From a virus, in the IMG/VR virus record IMGVR_UViG_3300025362_000019, positions 1 through 43,292 of that record: 43,292 nucleotides of DNA; one strand, given 5' to 3'. The position numbers and the translations under genes were made by a program. A model generated the notes under the pieces. It was not told the DNA's origin and made no database searches. It saw nothing but the letters and a program-made list of their open reading frames with translations. This document shows positions 26,236-33,709 of this stretch, one piece after another (position 1 is the first letter of the stretch; the number at the start of each line of letters is the position of its first letter).

Positions 26236-26841
26236 TTAATGTTTTATGAACATTCCCTTTGGTGTTCGTTTCCAATTTTTACGTCTTTTAGACATCTCAA
26301 TTATTTTTTCCTTAGTAAAAACATGTTTTCCCTTATTGGACTCTCGAATTTTGAGTTTAGTTTCTTCGGAATGATGTTTGCCTTTATTCCATCCTGGTTT
26401 CCCGGCAAAAAAATTACCATCTCTGGCGTTTCGTATTTTTGCAGACTCGCTCATTTTACGACGCGTTTCAAGTGAAAAAGTTTTCTTTTTACTTGCTTTT
26501 GATATTTTAAGACAAATTTCTTTGGAGTAACGTTTATTCTTATTTCCGCCACTGGTCATATTGTATCCATGTTTTCTATCCATGCTTTTATAATATGTTA
26601 TCCAAGCACGTTCTCGAACATCCAACATATTTTCACTTGTTTCCTCAAGTATATGAAATTCAAAATTGGATTCACCATATTTTAAGAAAGCATCTTGAAA
26701 ATGTTTGTTGCGATGTTTGCGTGATCGCAATGCCCAAAGATGCAAAACCCTTCTTTTCCTAATATCAATACTCTGCCCAATATACCATTTCCCATTTATA
26801 ATATTACGAAAACCGTATATGCCAATTTTTTTAGTTTTCAT
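26236..26841 (-). CDS. Classical GIY-YIG homing endonuclease
   Basis: This product has 201 residues. It has the canonical motif: GIYG at 7-10, WYIGQS at 19-24, catalytic Glu 77 in RERAWI, and YNMTSGG near 93. It ends with NUMOD3-like repeats (SLETRRKMSESA, SEETKLKIRES). It is a different lineage from the other three GIY-YIG enzymes here, closer to the Seg/I-Tev type. It sits between large terminase and portal, with gaps of 18 and 13 bases. There is no clear ribosome-binding site, so translation may depend on the terminase message. Confidence 0.93.
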   Translation of the reverse strand: MKTKKIGIYGFRNIINGKWYIGQSIDIRKRRVLHLWALRSRKHRNKHFQDAFLKYGESNFEFHILEETSENMLDVRERAWITYYKSMDRKHGYNMTSGGNKNKRYSKEICLKISKASKKKTFSLETRRKMSESAKIRNARDGNFFAGKPGWNKGKHHSEETKLKIRESNKGKHVFTKEKIIEMSKRRKNWKRTPKGMFIKH

Positions 26842-26859
26842 TTGATAAACTATAAAATA

Positions 26860-28731
26860 TTATTCTTGATTTGTGGAAACATATCGTTTATCATATTGCG
26901 ATCTTAAATCAAGCCCGCGTTGAGAGCCAAGTATTTTTCTGGTTTCGCGAATATGTCTCCCCGCCAAAAAAACATTTGGGAACGTCATGGGGTCGGGGTC
27001 TTTGGATAGCGAAAACTTCCGACTGCGGTTATTTCTTATTTGGTTTTTGGCGAATGTATAAACGAACTGACTGATACCCCACGACACAAGACAATCTGTA
27101 TGCCCGTTCTCGCCGTGGTCAGGCCGACCGCTCTTCCCTACAATACATTCGGAATATTCCTTTAGTAACGCATAATGATAAATCTTCGGATTATCCGGCC
27201 TGTCGTAAATCCATGTGCCAGCCAAGTCGAAGATTACCTTACGGTTTCCCACGGTGGTATCAAACCCGTTGACCTCTTTCAACCGTCTGGTTTTATCGCT
27301 GGTAACAACGTGCTGATAAATGAAGGGGTAATTTATAATTGTCGTTAGGAATACTGCCGCATCTTCGCCACGCGCTTCAGGAGCCATCAGGCATAGGTTG
27401 TAGTAAATTGAGGCATATAGGCACATCCATGCAAATTCTACATTACGCATACGTGAATAGAGCGCGGACACCAACACCGGATCAACTTCTCCCTCGCGTG
27501 GCAACCGGCGAATATACGCGACACTGGCATCGGCGGCGGCTTCGGGGTTTTCGTTACCTTCAGCAATATCAGCCGCCAGCCAGTAGGAATCGGTCTCCCT
27601 GTATTCCTCGTATATCTCCCACACATCATCGCCGCGCTCTTCCACGTTCTCAAACAGCATCTTAATCTTAAGTGCTTCCCTGGCGGTCTCTGGTTTCTGT
27701 GTCGGCCAAATTTTCGCATACGAGTGGCGCGGAACGTAAGTGCGCAAATTCTTTTGAGTCACATCAAATGTATAATACGGCTTCCCTTGCATGTCACTAA
27801 ACTGGCCCCACACTCTCGCTTTCAATTCGTAGGGCTTGTACGTCTTGATCTTCTGATCTACTTTTTTGCGGTTATGATATGGCGAATCGTATTGCGAGCA
27901 GTAGTAAATCTTGCAGTATTTGTTTTGTCCAGAAATAATGGGAAGGTAAACGTCGTGGTATAACCAGCTCAGACCATTTATAGGCGTGAAGGAAGCTCGC
28001 AGATATACGGCGTGTTCCAAAGCACTAATCCAAAACCTTCTGTCCGGCGGTTCCTCGTCAAGAATAATGAGCCACGCCTTTTCAGCCTCAACCCTGTGAT
28101 AGTCCTGCTCATACGTAATGTATGATATGGTGTTCCCGTTATTGAAAAAATATGTCTGCTTTAATTCTGAAAATCCATTTACCCCTCGTTTAGCGTCCAA
28201 AAAATATTGAGGAATTATTTTGGCGAACTTTTTGCGCCACATTTTTTCCTTCGCCTCTTTATACGTACAAATCCATATCTGCGAACCTGCCTTCGGTATT
28301 TTTTCCTTGGGGTATATTCCCACACCGATAATATTTCCGCACGTACCGTCTTCCTTCAACCCAAACCGCGCAATGTTTTCTTCATTGACTACTCGCGGAA
28401 CACCTGTGTCAACACCTTTTTCAAAGCGCATGGAAACTGGCACCTGCCCTGACGCCATGATAACGGCTTCAACCAAGGCTTCCACTGATTTACCTGATTG
28501 CGTGCCAGCAACACTCATCGCCGCGCCGGGCGTCTGCTGTGTGTCCATCAACATGCCGATTTGAAATTCATTGCCGTTAGGGTTAATCTCTATTTCGGCT
28601 TTTTTTGCTGTGTCTATCAGCCATTGTGGGCGCGGGGGGCAATCGAACGGCTCGAACATATTAAAGTCCGTCTGTTCGTTCCCAGCGAGTGCTTGAGAAA
28701 AAAAGGATTTTGGGGGATTGTCGGGTTTCAT
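26860..28731 (-). CDS. Terminase large subunit
   Basis: The product is 623 residues. The N-terminal ATPase has a Walker A GTQSGKS (76-82) and Walker B LIILDEEP (221-228, catalytic E226), with a coupling-motif-like YYCSQ near 277-280. The C-terminal RNase-H-like nuclease has acidic residues in ADIAEG (D388), MAPEARGED (E452) and GHTDCLV (D546). It pumps DNA into the head and cuts concatemers. Its ATG overlaps the upstream 75-residue gene by four bases. The DNA-binding and motor partners are the portal downstream and the putative small subunit upstream. Confidence 0.93.
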   Translation of the reverse strand: MKPDNPPKSFFSQALAGNEQTDFNMFEPFDCPPRPQWLIDTAKKAEIEINPNGNEFQIGMLMDTQQTPGAAMSVAGTQSGKSVEALVEAVIMASGQVPVSMRFEKGVDTGVPRVVNEENIARFGLKEDGTCGNIIGVGIYPKEKIPKAGSQIWICTYKEAKEKMWRKKFAKIIPQYFLDAKRGVNGFSELKQTYFFNNGNTISYITYEQDYHRVEAEKAWLIILDEEPPDRRFWISALEHAVYLRASFTPINGLSWLYHDVYLPIISGQNKYCKIYYCSQYDSPYHNRKKVDQKIKTYKPYELKARVWGQFSDMQGKPYYTFDVTQKNLRTYVPRHSYAKIWPTQKPETAREALKIKMLFENVEERGDDVWEIYEEYRETDSYWLAADIAEGNENPEAAADASVAYIRRLPREGEVDPVLVSALYSRMRNVEFAWMCLYASIYYNLCLMAPEARGEDAAVFLTTIINYPFIYQHVVTSDKTRRLKEVNGFDTTVGNRKVIFDLAGTWIYDRPDNPKIYHYALLKEYSECIVGKSGRPDHGENGHTDCLVSWGISQFVYTFAKNQIRNNRSRKFSLSKDPDPMTFPNVFLAGRHIRETRKILGSQRGLDLRSQYDKRYVSTNQE

Positions 28732-28955
28732 AATATTAAGAAGCGTTTAGAATGTGTTTCGATGACTTTAAGAAAACGCGAATCCAGATTATCCAAGCAC
28801 CCATCAATCAAGATTAAGTCCCACTCTCGCAGCTCTACAAACCGGAAACCGCTTTTATAACATAGAAACGAAACGCTCGTGGTTTCGGTTTTGATAGTCT
28901 TTATGTTAGACGGCTCTTTGCAATGACGTGGCTGAATGATAAGAATGTTTTTCAT
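28728..28955 (-). CDS. Small hypothetical protein upstream of terminase
   Basis: The product is 75 residues, from ATG 28955 in an ATGA overlap with the preceding gene's stop; a GTG at 28997 is possible but would lie inside that gene. It ends in an ATGA overlap with the large terminase. It begins MKNILIIQPRHCKEP, contains the strand LILIDGCLDN and ends KRFLIL. Its alternating strands and helix resemble a tiny Rossmann-like or receiver-like fragment. The function is unknown. Confidence 0.6.
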   Translation of the reverse strand: MKNILIIQPRHCKEPSNIKTIKTETTSVSFLCYKSGFRFVELREWDLILIDGCLDNLDSRFLKVIETHSKRFLIL

Positions 28956-29137
28956 AAGCGGTAATCCGGAGAATAAAGTCTGAGTTGTCCACTCCACTTA
29001 AAAAATTTCCACTCTAAGACAATGTAGTTAAATGTTCTTGTTTTTGCAGAATGGGCCATTAAGTCAGTTCGCAACACAAGAAAGCCAACGTCCAAAAACA
29101 TACTGAGATACGGCAAATTAAAACGTCTTTTTTTCAT
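28952..29137 (-). CDS. Small basic hypothetical protein
   Basis: The product is 61 residues from ATG 29137, six bases after AAAGGG; a GTG at 29164 overlapping the previous stop would add nine residues. It is basic and hydrophobic (LSMFLDVGFLVLRTDL, FNYIVLEWKFFKWSG). It has no clear membrane helix or known motif. It is coupled by ATGA to the next gene and lies between the terminase subunits, so a packaging-related role is possible but unproven. Confidence 0.5.
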   Translation of the reverse strand: MKKRRFNLPYLSMFLDVGFLVLRTDLMAHSAKTRTFNYIVLEWKFFKWSGQLRLYSPDYRL

Positions 29138-29160
29138 TTCATTCCCTTTGTGTTTTTTCA

Positions 29161-29655
29161 TCACTCGTTTCCCAGCGGCTCACCCACAGCCTGTGCAATA
29201 TCAGCAAACTTCTTCTGATCCTCGACCAGTGGAAACTTCGACTTAATCTCCCGCGCCAGATTCGACAGCCAAACCTTCAGGCTACCCTTACTGATAAACC
29301 CTTCCTTCGCCAGTTCAAAGTCCACCTTGGAGAGCGTGCTGATCGTCTTCGTCAGCCGACAGATAGCCATGACCTTTGACGCATCATCGCTTTCCGTTGG
29401 CTTTTCCCTGAAGTTCTTGAGCATTTCAAGCGTTGTCGCCCGAAGCAACTTAATCTCGCCATGCAAGTCGCGTACCTGCCGTGCGCCGTCACCCTCGGCC
29501 TCTACCTTGTCAAAGTATTCGTCATCTTGGTGGTAAAGCGATGGCCTTATATTCGGCGGTCGGCCCATCTTGGGCTTCACGGAAGTGGCCGGAGCGACCA
29601 GAGCAGCCGTATCAACCGGCTTTCCTGGCGCAAATTCGTCTTGTACTTCATCCAT
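29161..29655 (-). CDS. Putative terminase small subunit / first late gene
   Basis: The product is 164 residues from ATG 29655, downstream of AAGGA; an ATG at 29691 lacks a ribosome-binding site and overlaps the promoter. It contains an AT-hook-like KMGRPP, then long helices (RQVRDLHGEIKLLRATTLEMLKNF; RLTKTISTLSKVDFELAKEG) and a C-terminal tail. It is the first gene of the late operon, two small genes before the large terminase, and has the size and helical make-up of small terminases. There is no clear helix-turn-helix, so confidence is moderate. Confidence 0.62.
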   Translation of the reverse strand: MDEVQDEFAPGKPVDTAALVAPATSVKPKMGRPPNIRPSLYHQDDEYFDKVEAEGDGARQVRDLHGEIKLLRATTLEMLKNFREKPTESDDASKVMAICRLTKTISTLSKVDFELAKEGFISKGSLKVWLSNLAREIKSKFPLVEDQKKFADIAQAVGEPLGNE

Positions 29656-29681
29656 ATACTTTGGTTCCTTGTTTGAAAAAC

Positions 29682-29710
29682 ACACTACCATAACACAGGA
29701 GAAAAGTCAA
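29682..29710 (-). promoter_or_regulatory. Leftward promoter of the late operon
   Basis: TTGACT (29710-29705), a 17-base spacer ending ATGG, and TAGTGT (29687-29682) precede the first late gene by about 27 bases. The spacer end and -10 (ATGGTAGTGTGTTT) closely resemble the divergent rightward promoter (GTGGTAGAGTGTTT), suggesting that both are read by the same polymerase. Confidence 0.65.
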
Positions 29711-29725
29711 GAATAAAAATAGTTG

Positions 29726-29754
29726 TTGACAAAACTGGTCTCTTGTGGTAGAGT
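29726..29754 (+). promoter_or_regulatory. Rightward early promoter
   Basis: A perfect TTGACA (29726-29731), a 17-base spacer and TAGAGT (29749-29754). Transcription would start near 29761 and run through the structured leader into the CHC2/HNH/primase genes. It diverges from the late promoter, with the -35 boxes 15 bases apart, so one bound regulator could affect both. Confidence 0.75.
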
Positions 29755-29823
29755 GTTTGCAGAAATGAGGAATGGAACCCTCAAAATGGAATCAAATGTA
29801 TTACACCCAACAAAGACAACAAG

Positions 29824-29906
29824 GCGGCGGCAGGCCATTCAAGGGGTATCAGTATCGTCAAGATACGTGGTTCCACCCTGGGTTCCACCTGACCGCCGCT
29901 TTTTTT
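29824..29906 (+). terminator. Attenuator-like intrinsic terminator in the early leader
   Basis: GCGGCGG (29824-29830) and CCGCCGC (29893-29899) form a GC-only 7-bp stem followed directly by seven T (29900-29906). The 62-base loop contains a small hairpin, GTATC-GTCAA-GATAC. It lies between the rightward promoter and the first early gene, so it would end transcription before the operon unless overcome. Confidence 0.6.
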
Positions 29907-29916
29907 AGGAGGAACC
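29881..29916 (+). promoter_or_regulatory. Predicted ribosome-binding-site sequestering hairpin
   Basis: GGTTCCACCT (29881-29890) is complementary in nine of ten positions to AGGAGGAACC (29907-29916), the ribosome-binding site of the CHC2 gene. Its loop contains the 3' arm of the terminator stem, so the two folds exclude each other. A second GGTTCCACC copy at 29869-29877 could compete for the same site. Confidence 0.5.
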
Positions 29917-30147
29917 ATGAAAGATATTGTTGACGTTGTTGGCTCATATTTCAAATTATCGAAGACCGTAAACGGGCTTTTTGTTTCAAAATGTCCATTT
30001 CATAAAGGCAAAATTAAATCATTTATAGTGAACAAAAACCTTCAAACATGGCATTGCTTTGCTTGCGGGCGTCATGGTGGAGCAAGAGAATTTATTATGG
30101 CATATGAAGAAGTGGGCCTTGATAGAGCAATTAAAATGTGTAAATAA
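29917..30147 (+). CDS. Stand-alone CHC2 zinc-finger (DnaG-type primase N-terminus)
   Basis: The product is 76 residues, with a strong AGGAGG ribosome-binding site that may be hidden in a hairpin. The zinc site is C26-P-F-H29 ... C47-F-A-C50-G, with the typical SFIVNKNLQTWHCFACGRHGG sequence of DnaG/T7-gp4 primases. It contains only this domain; a normal primase continues into a catalytic TOPRIM domain. Two genes downstream, the 547-residue protein supplies a TOPRIM-like part and a helicase. The two probably work together to prime replication at the fork. Confidence 0.88.
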   Translation: MKDIVDVVGSYFKLSKTVNGLFVSKCPFHKGKIKSFIVNKNLQTWHCFACGRHGGAREFIMAYEEVGLDRAIKMCK

Positions 30148-30162
30148 AACAAAGGAGAGGTC

Positions 30163-30567
30163 ATGAGCAAACATTCCAGTATGTTGCGCGATCCGCGTTG
30201 GCAAAAAAAACGTCTTGAAATAATGCAACGAGACAACTTTCAGTGTGTCGCTTGTTTGAGAAAAAACAAAACACTTAACGTCCACCACAAAAAATACATC
30301 GGAAAACCTTGGGAAGCCAAGGACGATGACCTGCAAACCCTTTGCGAAGATTGCCACAAAGACCTTGGGCCACATCCCAAAGGAGGGATTTGGTGGGAAC
30401 CAATTGACGATAAAAGCGGCCACGGCGTAGGTTTTTCTTGGAGTAATTGCCCAATTTGCGGGAGCACAGACCTACGAGAAAAAGGGCATTATGATGCTTG
30501 TAACCAGTGCGGACATCGTATCATTCCAAATACAAAATCTGGCTTTTTTGAAAACGAGGTGGAATAA
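30163..30567 (+). CDS. HNH endonuclease with C-terminal zinc ribbon
   Basis: The product is 134 residues with AAAGGAGAGG upstream. The HNH core is DPRWQKKRLEIMQRDNFQC, C28/C31, VHHKK (H41, H42), the LQTLCEDCHK segment and C61/C64. A second zinc ribbon (C96, C99, C113, C116) ends the protein. It splits the CHC2 gene from the primase/helicase gene and overlaps the latter by TAATG, as homing endonucleases often do in replication genes. Alternatively it is a replication-linked nuclease. Confidence 0.9.
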   Translation: MSKHSSMLRDPRWQKKRLEIMQRDNFQCVACLRKNKTLNVHHKKYIGKPWEAKDDDLQTLCEDCHKDLGPHPKGGIWWEPIDDKSGHGVGFSWSNCPICGSTDLREKGHYDACNQCGHRIIPNTKSGFFENEVE

Positions 30568-32210
30568 TGACCAGTCCCACTCCTGAAAAAACACTACTCA
30601 ACCTCGAAGCCGTCACCAATACCGTTGCGGCTGGCAACGCCGTATTCATTGTTGAAAACCAAGAGGCTTTGGAGCGGTTTATTGGGCTAAACCTATGCGC
30701 CACAGCACACTACAGCAAACGCAACAACTGGACGAAGCTTAATACTGACGTGTTAATTGGCGCAAGAGTCTATATCGTAACCGATAAAGCAGATAACGAA
30801 AAGACTTTTGGCCACTTGGTTGCTACCGTGCTCTACGGCAAGGCCAAATCAGTCTATATCATTTCCTTACCACCGACCAGCACCCGTGAACAAATAATCG
30901 CAATATGTAAGTCAACATTGGAGTGGAAGCCAGTCGAGCTTCCCAAACCAGAGGAGTTTTTCTACGACAAAAACCAGAAGGAATACCTGCTCAAAAACAA
31001 GCGTAAATGCTGGCTATCACTATCTGAAACACAGTTTAAGAAGGAGCTTGCCCACCGGGGAATGCGGCCCCACAAGGAAAAAGGCGAGAATTTATCCGAG
31101 GCCGATGAGTTTATTATCCAACTCCGCGACGAACGGGATGTTGATTACGTTGGCTCATTAGCCGGTTATAACAGCGGTTTCTACGAGATTGATGGACGCC
31201 GCATACTTGTCACTGACTCACCAAATATCATCAAGCCCGTTGCTGGCGAGTGGAACAACATCGGCTCTCTCATATTAAACATGCTCCTCGATGAAAAAAT
31301 AAAACAAAAAGACTATCTCTTTGGATGGCTCAAAATAGCTTATGAATCCTTGGCCTCCCAAAAACTACGAACTGGGCAAACCCTCGTATTATGTGGCAAA
31401 AAGGACAGCGGCAAATCCATGCTCCAAAAAATCATCACCCTAATTATTGGCGGACGGTCGGCAAAACCCTACCAGTTTATGACCGACACTACATCCTTCA
31501 ATTCCGATATGTTCAAGGCAGAGCACCTGTGTATTGGCGACGAGCAAGCAACCACCGATATTCGATCCCGCCGCGCTTTCGGCGCACAGGTTAAACAAAT
31601 ATCCGGCGAAGACACCCAGCGTTGCCACCCTAAACACGGCGAGGCTATTATATTAACCCCATTTTGGCGATTAACCATATCCCTGAATGACGACCCAGAA
31701 GAACTGATGGTATTGCCACCGATCTCGGACAGCATCGAGGACAAAATGATTATCCTTAGAGCTGTGCAAGCCCCTATGCCTATGCCTTCTGGAACCCATG
31801 ACCAACGTATCGCATTTTGGAATCAACTCGTTTCAGAAATACCCGCATTCATTGATTTCCTATGCCAGTGGCAAATACCAACCGAATTACAGAGCCAGCG
31901 ATACGGTATCACCCATATACAACACCCAGACCTTCTACAGGAAATAGACGCCTTGGCCCCAGAATACCACTTGATGATGATGCTCAATAAGGTGCTATTT
32001 CCCGACAACCTCTCTACGACCTGGCGTGGCACAGCCGAAGACTTGGAACTTAAACTTACCGCCGATGCCAACTATACCTATGAATCTCGCAAGCTCCTTA
32101 GTTGGTCGAATGCCTGCGGAACCTATCTGTCCCGCCTTGCCAAGAAATACCCAGAACGCTTTACCCAAGAACGCACCGCCCACAAGCGGATTTGGTCTAT
32201 CGAGCCGTAA
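30567..32210 (+). CDS. Primase/helicase (TOPRIM-like plus SF3/D5-type AAA ATPase)
   Basis: The product is 547 residues. The first ~110 resemble a TOPRIM core: VFIVENQEALERF (Glu 30) and VYIVTDKADNE (D73, D76), followed by a VYIISLPP strand. The C-terminal part is a D5-N/SF3-like helicase: Walker A GKKDSGKS (277-284), Walker B CIGDE (322-326) and a sensor Asn in LTISLND (N374). It unwinds DNA and may prime synthesis with the separate CHC2 protein. It overlaps the HNH gene by one base. Replication origin-like repeats lie just downstream. Confidence 0.85.
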   Translation: MTSPTPEKTLLNLEAVTNTVAAGNAVFIVENQEALERFIGLNLCATAHYSKRNNWTKLNTDVLIGARVYIVTDKADNEKTFGHLVATVLYGKAKSVYIISLPPTSTREQIIAICKSTLEWKPVELPKPEEFFYDKNQKEYLLKNKRKCWLSLSETQFKKELAHRGMRPHKEKGENLSEADEFIIQLRDERDVDYVGSLAGYNSGFYEIDGRRILVTDSPNIIKPVAGEWNNIGSLILNMLLDEKIKQKDYLFGWLKIAYESLASQKLRTGQTLVLCGKKDSGKSMLQKIITLIIGGRSAKPYQFMTDTTSFNSDMFKAEHLCIGDEQATTDIRSRRAFGAQVKQISGEDTQRCHPKHGEAIILTPFWRLTISLNDDPEELMVLPPISDSIEDKMIILRAVQAPMPMPSGTHDQRIAFWNQLVSEIPAFIDFLCQWQIPTELQSQRYGITHIQHPDLLQEIDALAPEYHLMMMLNKVLFPDNLSTTWRGTAEDLELKLTADANYTYESRKLLSWSNACGTYLSRLAKKYPERFTQERTAHKRIWSIEP

Positions 32211-32211
32211 C

Positions 32212-32286
32212 CCAATGACGGGGTCTGCAACTGCCAATGACGGGGTCAAATTGGCCTCCCACCCTTTACCAGCCGTATCAATGACG
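32212..32286 (+). repeat. Direct repeats after the primase gene
   Basis: CCAATGACGGGGTC occurs at 32212-32225 and 32234-32247 (22-base period), with a partial copy CAATGACG at 32279-32286. The latter is preceded by AGCCGTA, as is the first copy (AGCCGTAACC...). They begin right at the primase stop codon and could be protein-binding sites. Confidence 0.7.
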
Positions 32287-32848
32287 TTGTGACGGCAAGT
32301 TATTACCTTTGTGTTCTACACACATACCATAATACGGCAGTATATCCTCTTGTCTTATATATTAAATACTTTATTTCAAATAAGGTGCTAAGTAACTGTC
32401 ATGGCGTCATTTTGCAACGACTTACAACTAATTTCTCCGTTCTGAATGGGATTTTGACTCTTTCGGACTGCTTACGCTAAATGCTTTCTTACATTGAAAA
32501 TCCTAATTTTTTCAAAATTCAGGTTCCGCTTTTGGCGATTGTTGCACCCCGTGGGTCGCCAACCCTTCCCTCGTTCTTTCCCTCTGGGCGGGAGTGGGGA
32601 TAAAACCAAATAAGCATCTGAACCGGCAACGGCGGCGGGGAACCCTCCCCCCATGTCTGAGCGTGCCGTGAGACGGGCTGTGAGTCGGTACAGAGCGGCG
32701 GATTAGGCCGAAGCGGCACTATAGCGGCAGAAGCGAGTCAGGCCGAGGACGGCCATCAGGCGGTTGATTTTTGGCTGGCTGGCTGGGCCGTGCCGTCAGC
32801 CGGACGCCCGTCTGACAAGAGGCTGTGAAATGTGGGGTCATGTCGCAT

Positions 32849-32863
32849 AACATAACTTATGTT
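32849..32863. promoter_or_regulatory. Perfect palindrome, possible operator
   Basis: AACATAA-C-TTATGTT is a perfect 7-bp dyad around one base, of the type bound by dimeric regulators. It lies in the non-coding region, 630 bases before the accessory operon. Only the symmetry supports it. Confidence 0.5.
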
Positions 32864-33117
32864 GCCTATCCACTTTGCGTAAGTACTTGCTAATCAATAT
32901 AGTGCGAAAGTGGACAATAAACCAGACGGACACAAAACAAGCGCCATCAATTACACCCAATGTTTGCAGGCATACGGTGACACGGTGGAGCGTCAGCCCT
33001 ATTGACGGGAACTAACACGCTGCAGATCAATGGTTTACGCCTGAAACGGGACGCGCCCAGCGAAAACACGGCGAACCTGGAACGAAAAGAGCGCGGGAGA
33101 GACGGACAATCCCATTG

Positions 33118-33148
33118 CACAATTATTCAACCCGGTTGCAAGATTGTG
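33118..33148. repeat. Nested inverted repeat at the putative origin
   Basis: CACAAT (33118-33123) pairs with ATTGTG (33143-33148), and inside it CAACC (33128-33132) pairs with GGTTG (33134-33138), all centred on 33133. An AT-rich stretch including the palindrome ATAATATTAT follows to about 33205. This order is typical of replication origins. Confidence 0.65.
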
Positions 33149-33265
33149 ATAAACAGCAATAATAAAGGATTTGCACGATAATTAATGATAATATTATACG
33201 ACGTAGAATCGCATCGTGGCACTACTTTCCGAGCGAATGTGTGCCATAACGCCCCAAATCGGCGT

Positions 33266-33371
33266 GTAAGTGTGACAATTTTCATGGTAAGTGTGACGTT
33301 TGACCGTAAAGTGTGACACGATCCTTGTTATTGTCTACTATTGATAGAGACAAACGGCTGGCGGGTGTGAC
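33266..33371 (+). repeat. Iteron array (GTAAGTGTGAC)
   Basis: GTAAGTGTGAC at 33266-33276 and 33287-33297, GTAAAGTGTGAC at 33306-33317, and GTGTGAC at 33365-33371. The first three are spaced 20-21 bases apart, two helical turns, so a bound protein would line up on one face of the DNA. This is an origin or operator signature; it is not CRISPR-like because the gaps are too short. Confidence 0.75.
33331..33353. repeat. Inverted repeat inside the iteron region
   Basis: TTGTCT-A-CTAT (33331-33341) and ATAG-AGACAA (33344-33353) form a 10-bp stem with a single bulged A and a two-base turn. It lies between iterons three and four and could be an operator dyad or a cruciform at the origin. Confidence 0.6.
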
Positions 33372-33424
33372 ACAAAAAAAAGATTATCAATGCCCGCTTG
33401 ACTATTATTGATTGTGCGTAGGAC

Positions 33425-33453
33425 TTGGCACGGTTTAAGCTACTATATATAAA
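33425..33453 (+). promoter_or_regulatory. Promoter of the accessory operon
   Basis: TTGGCA (33425-33430), a 17-base spacer and TATAAA (33448-33453), with a further TTGACT at 33398-33403 just upstream. It precedes the first gene of the 33.5-kb operon by 40 bases and directly follows the iterons, which may regulate it. Confidence 0.6.
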
Positions 33454-33492
33454 CATGAACAGACAACCACAAACGAACAAGGGGGGGGCGCG

Positions 33493-33678
33493 ATGAAGGT
33501 ATTAAAGAAAACCGAACAACCATATCAAGGCCAGTATCTCATACACCTGAGCAACCAAGGATCGCAAGCATCATGGGGCGATAAGGATTCAGCCTTGCAG
33601 ATATTCCCGGTTGACGTAGACCTTATCAAGCAACAGTTACATGGGCGCAAGGTGAAAGTCGAACAGGGCGAAGTATAA
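33493..33678 (+). CDS. Small hypothetical protein, first of accessory operon
   Basis: The product is 61 residues. It follows a ribosome-binding site made of eight consecutive G (33481-33488), a run prone to slippage. It is basic at both ends, beta-like in the middle (YLIHLSNQGSQASWG, LQIFPVDVDLIKQQL), and resembles a small single-domain phage protein of unknown family. The next gene begins 32 bases later. Confidence 0.6.
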   Translation: MKVLKKTEQPYQGQYLIHLSNQGSQASWGDKDSALQIFPVDVDLIKQQLHGRKVKVEQGEV

Positions 33679-33709
33679 CATGACCACCACGAACACGAAA
33701 GGGAACGCC

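Larger units (their letters stand above)
32211..33492. other. 1.28-kb non-coding stretch (replication/regulatory region)
   Basis: No open frame here has a convincing ribosome-binding site, length or composition. The left part is mixed and GC-rich around 32560-32820 with simple GGCT repeats. The right part contains a palindrome, a nested inverted repeat, an AT-rich tract, iterons and a promoter, listed separately. Its position after the primase/helicase gene fits an origin of replication. Confidence 0.7.

Noticed and set aside
32289-32719. Short frames in the 32.2-33.5 kb gap (32289-32480 plus, 32472-32654 and 32519-32719 minus)
   Set aside because: No ribosome-binding sites, low-complexity or junk-like composition, and they overlap repeats and GC-rich simple sequence.
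33266-33371. GTGTGAC repeats as a CRISPR array
   Set aside because: Repeats are only 7-11 bases with 10-base gaps, far shorter than CRISPR repeats and spacers, and no cas genes are near.
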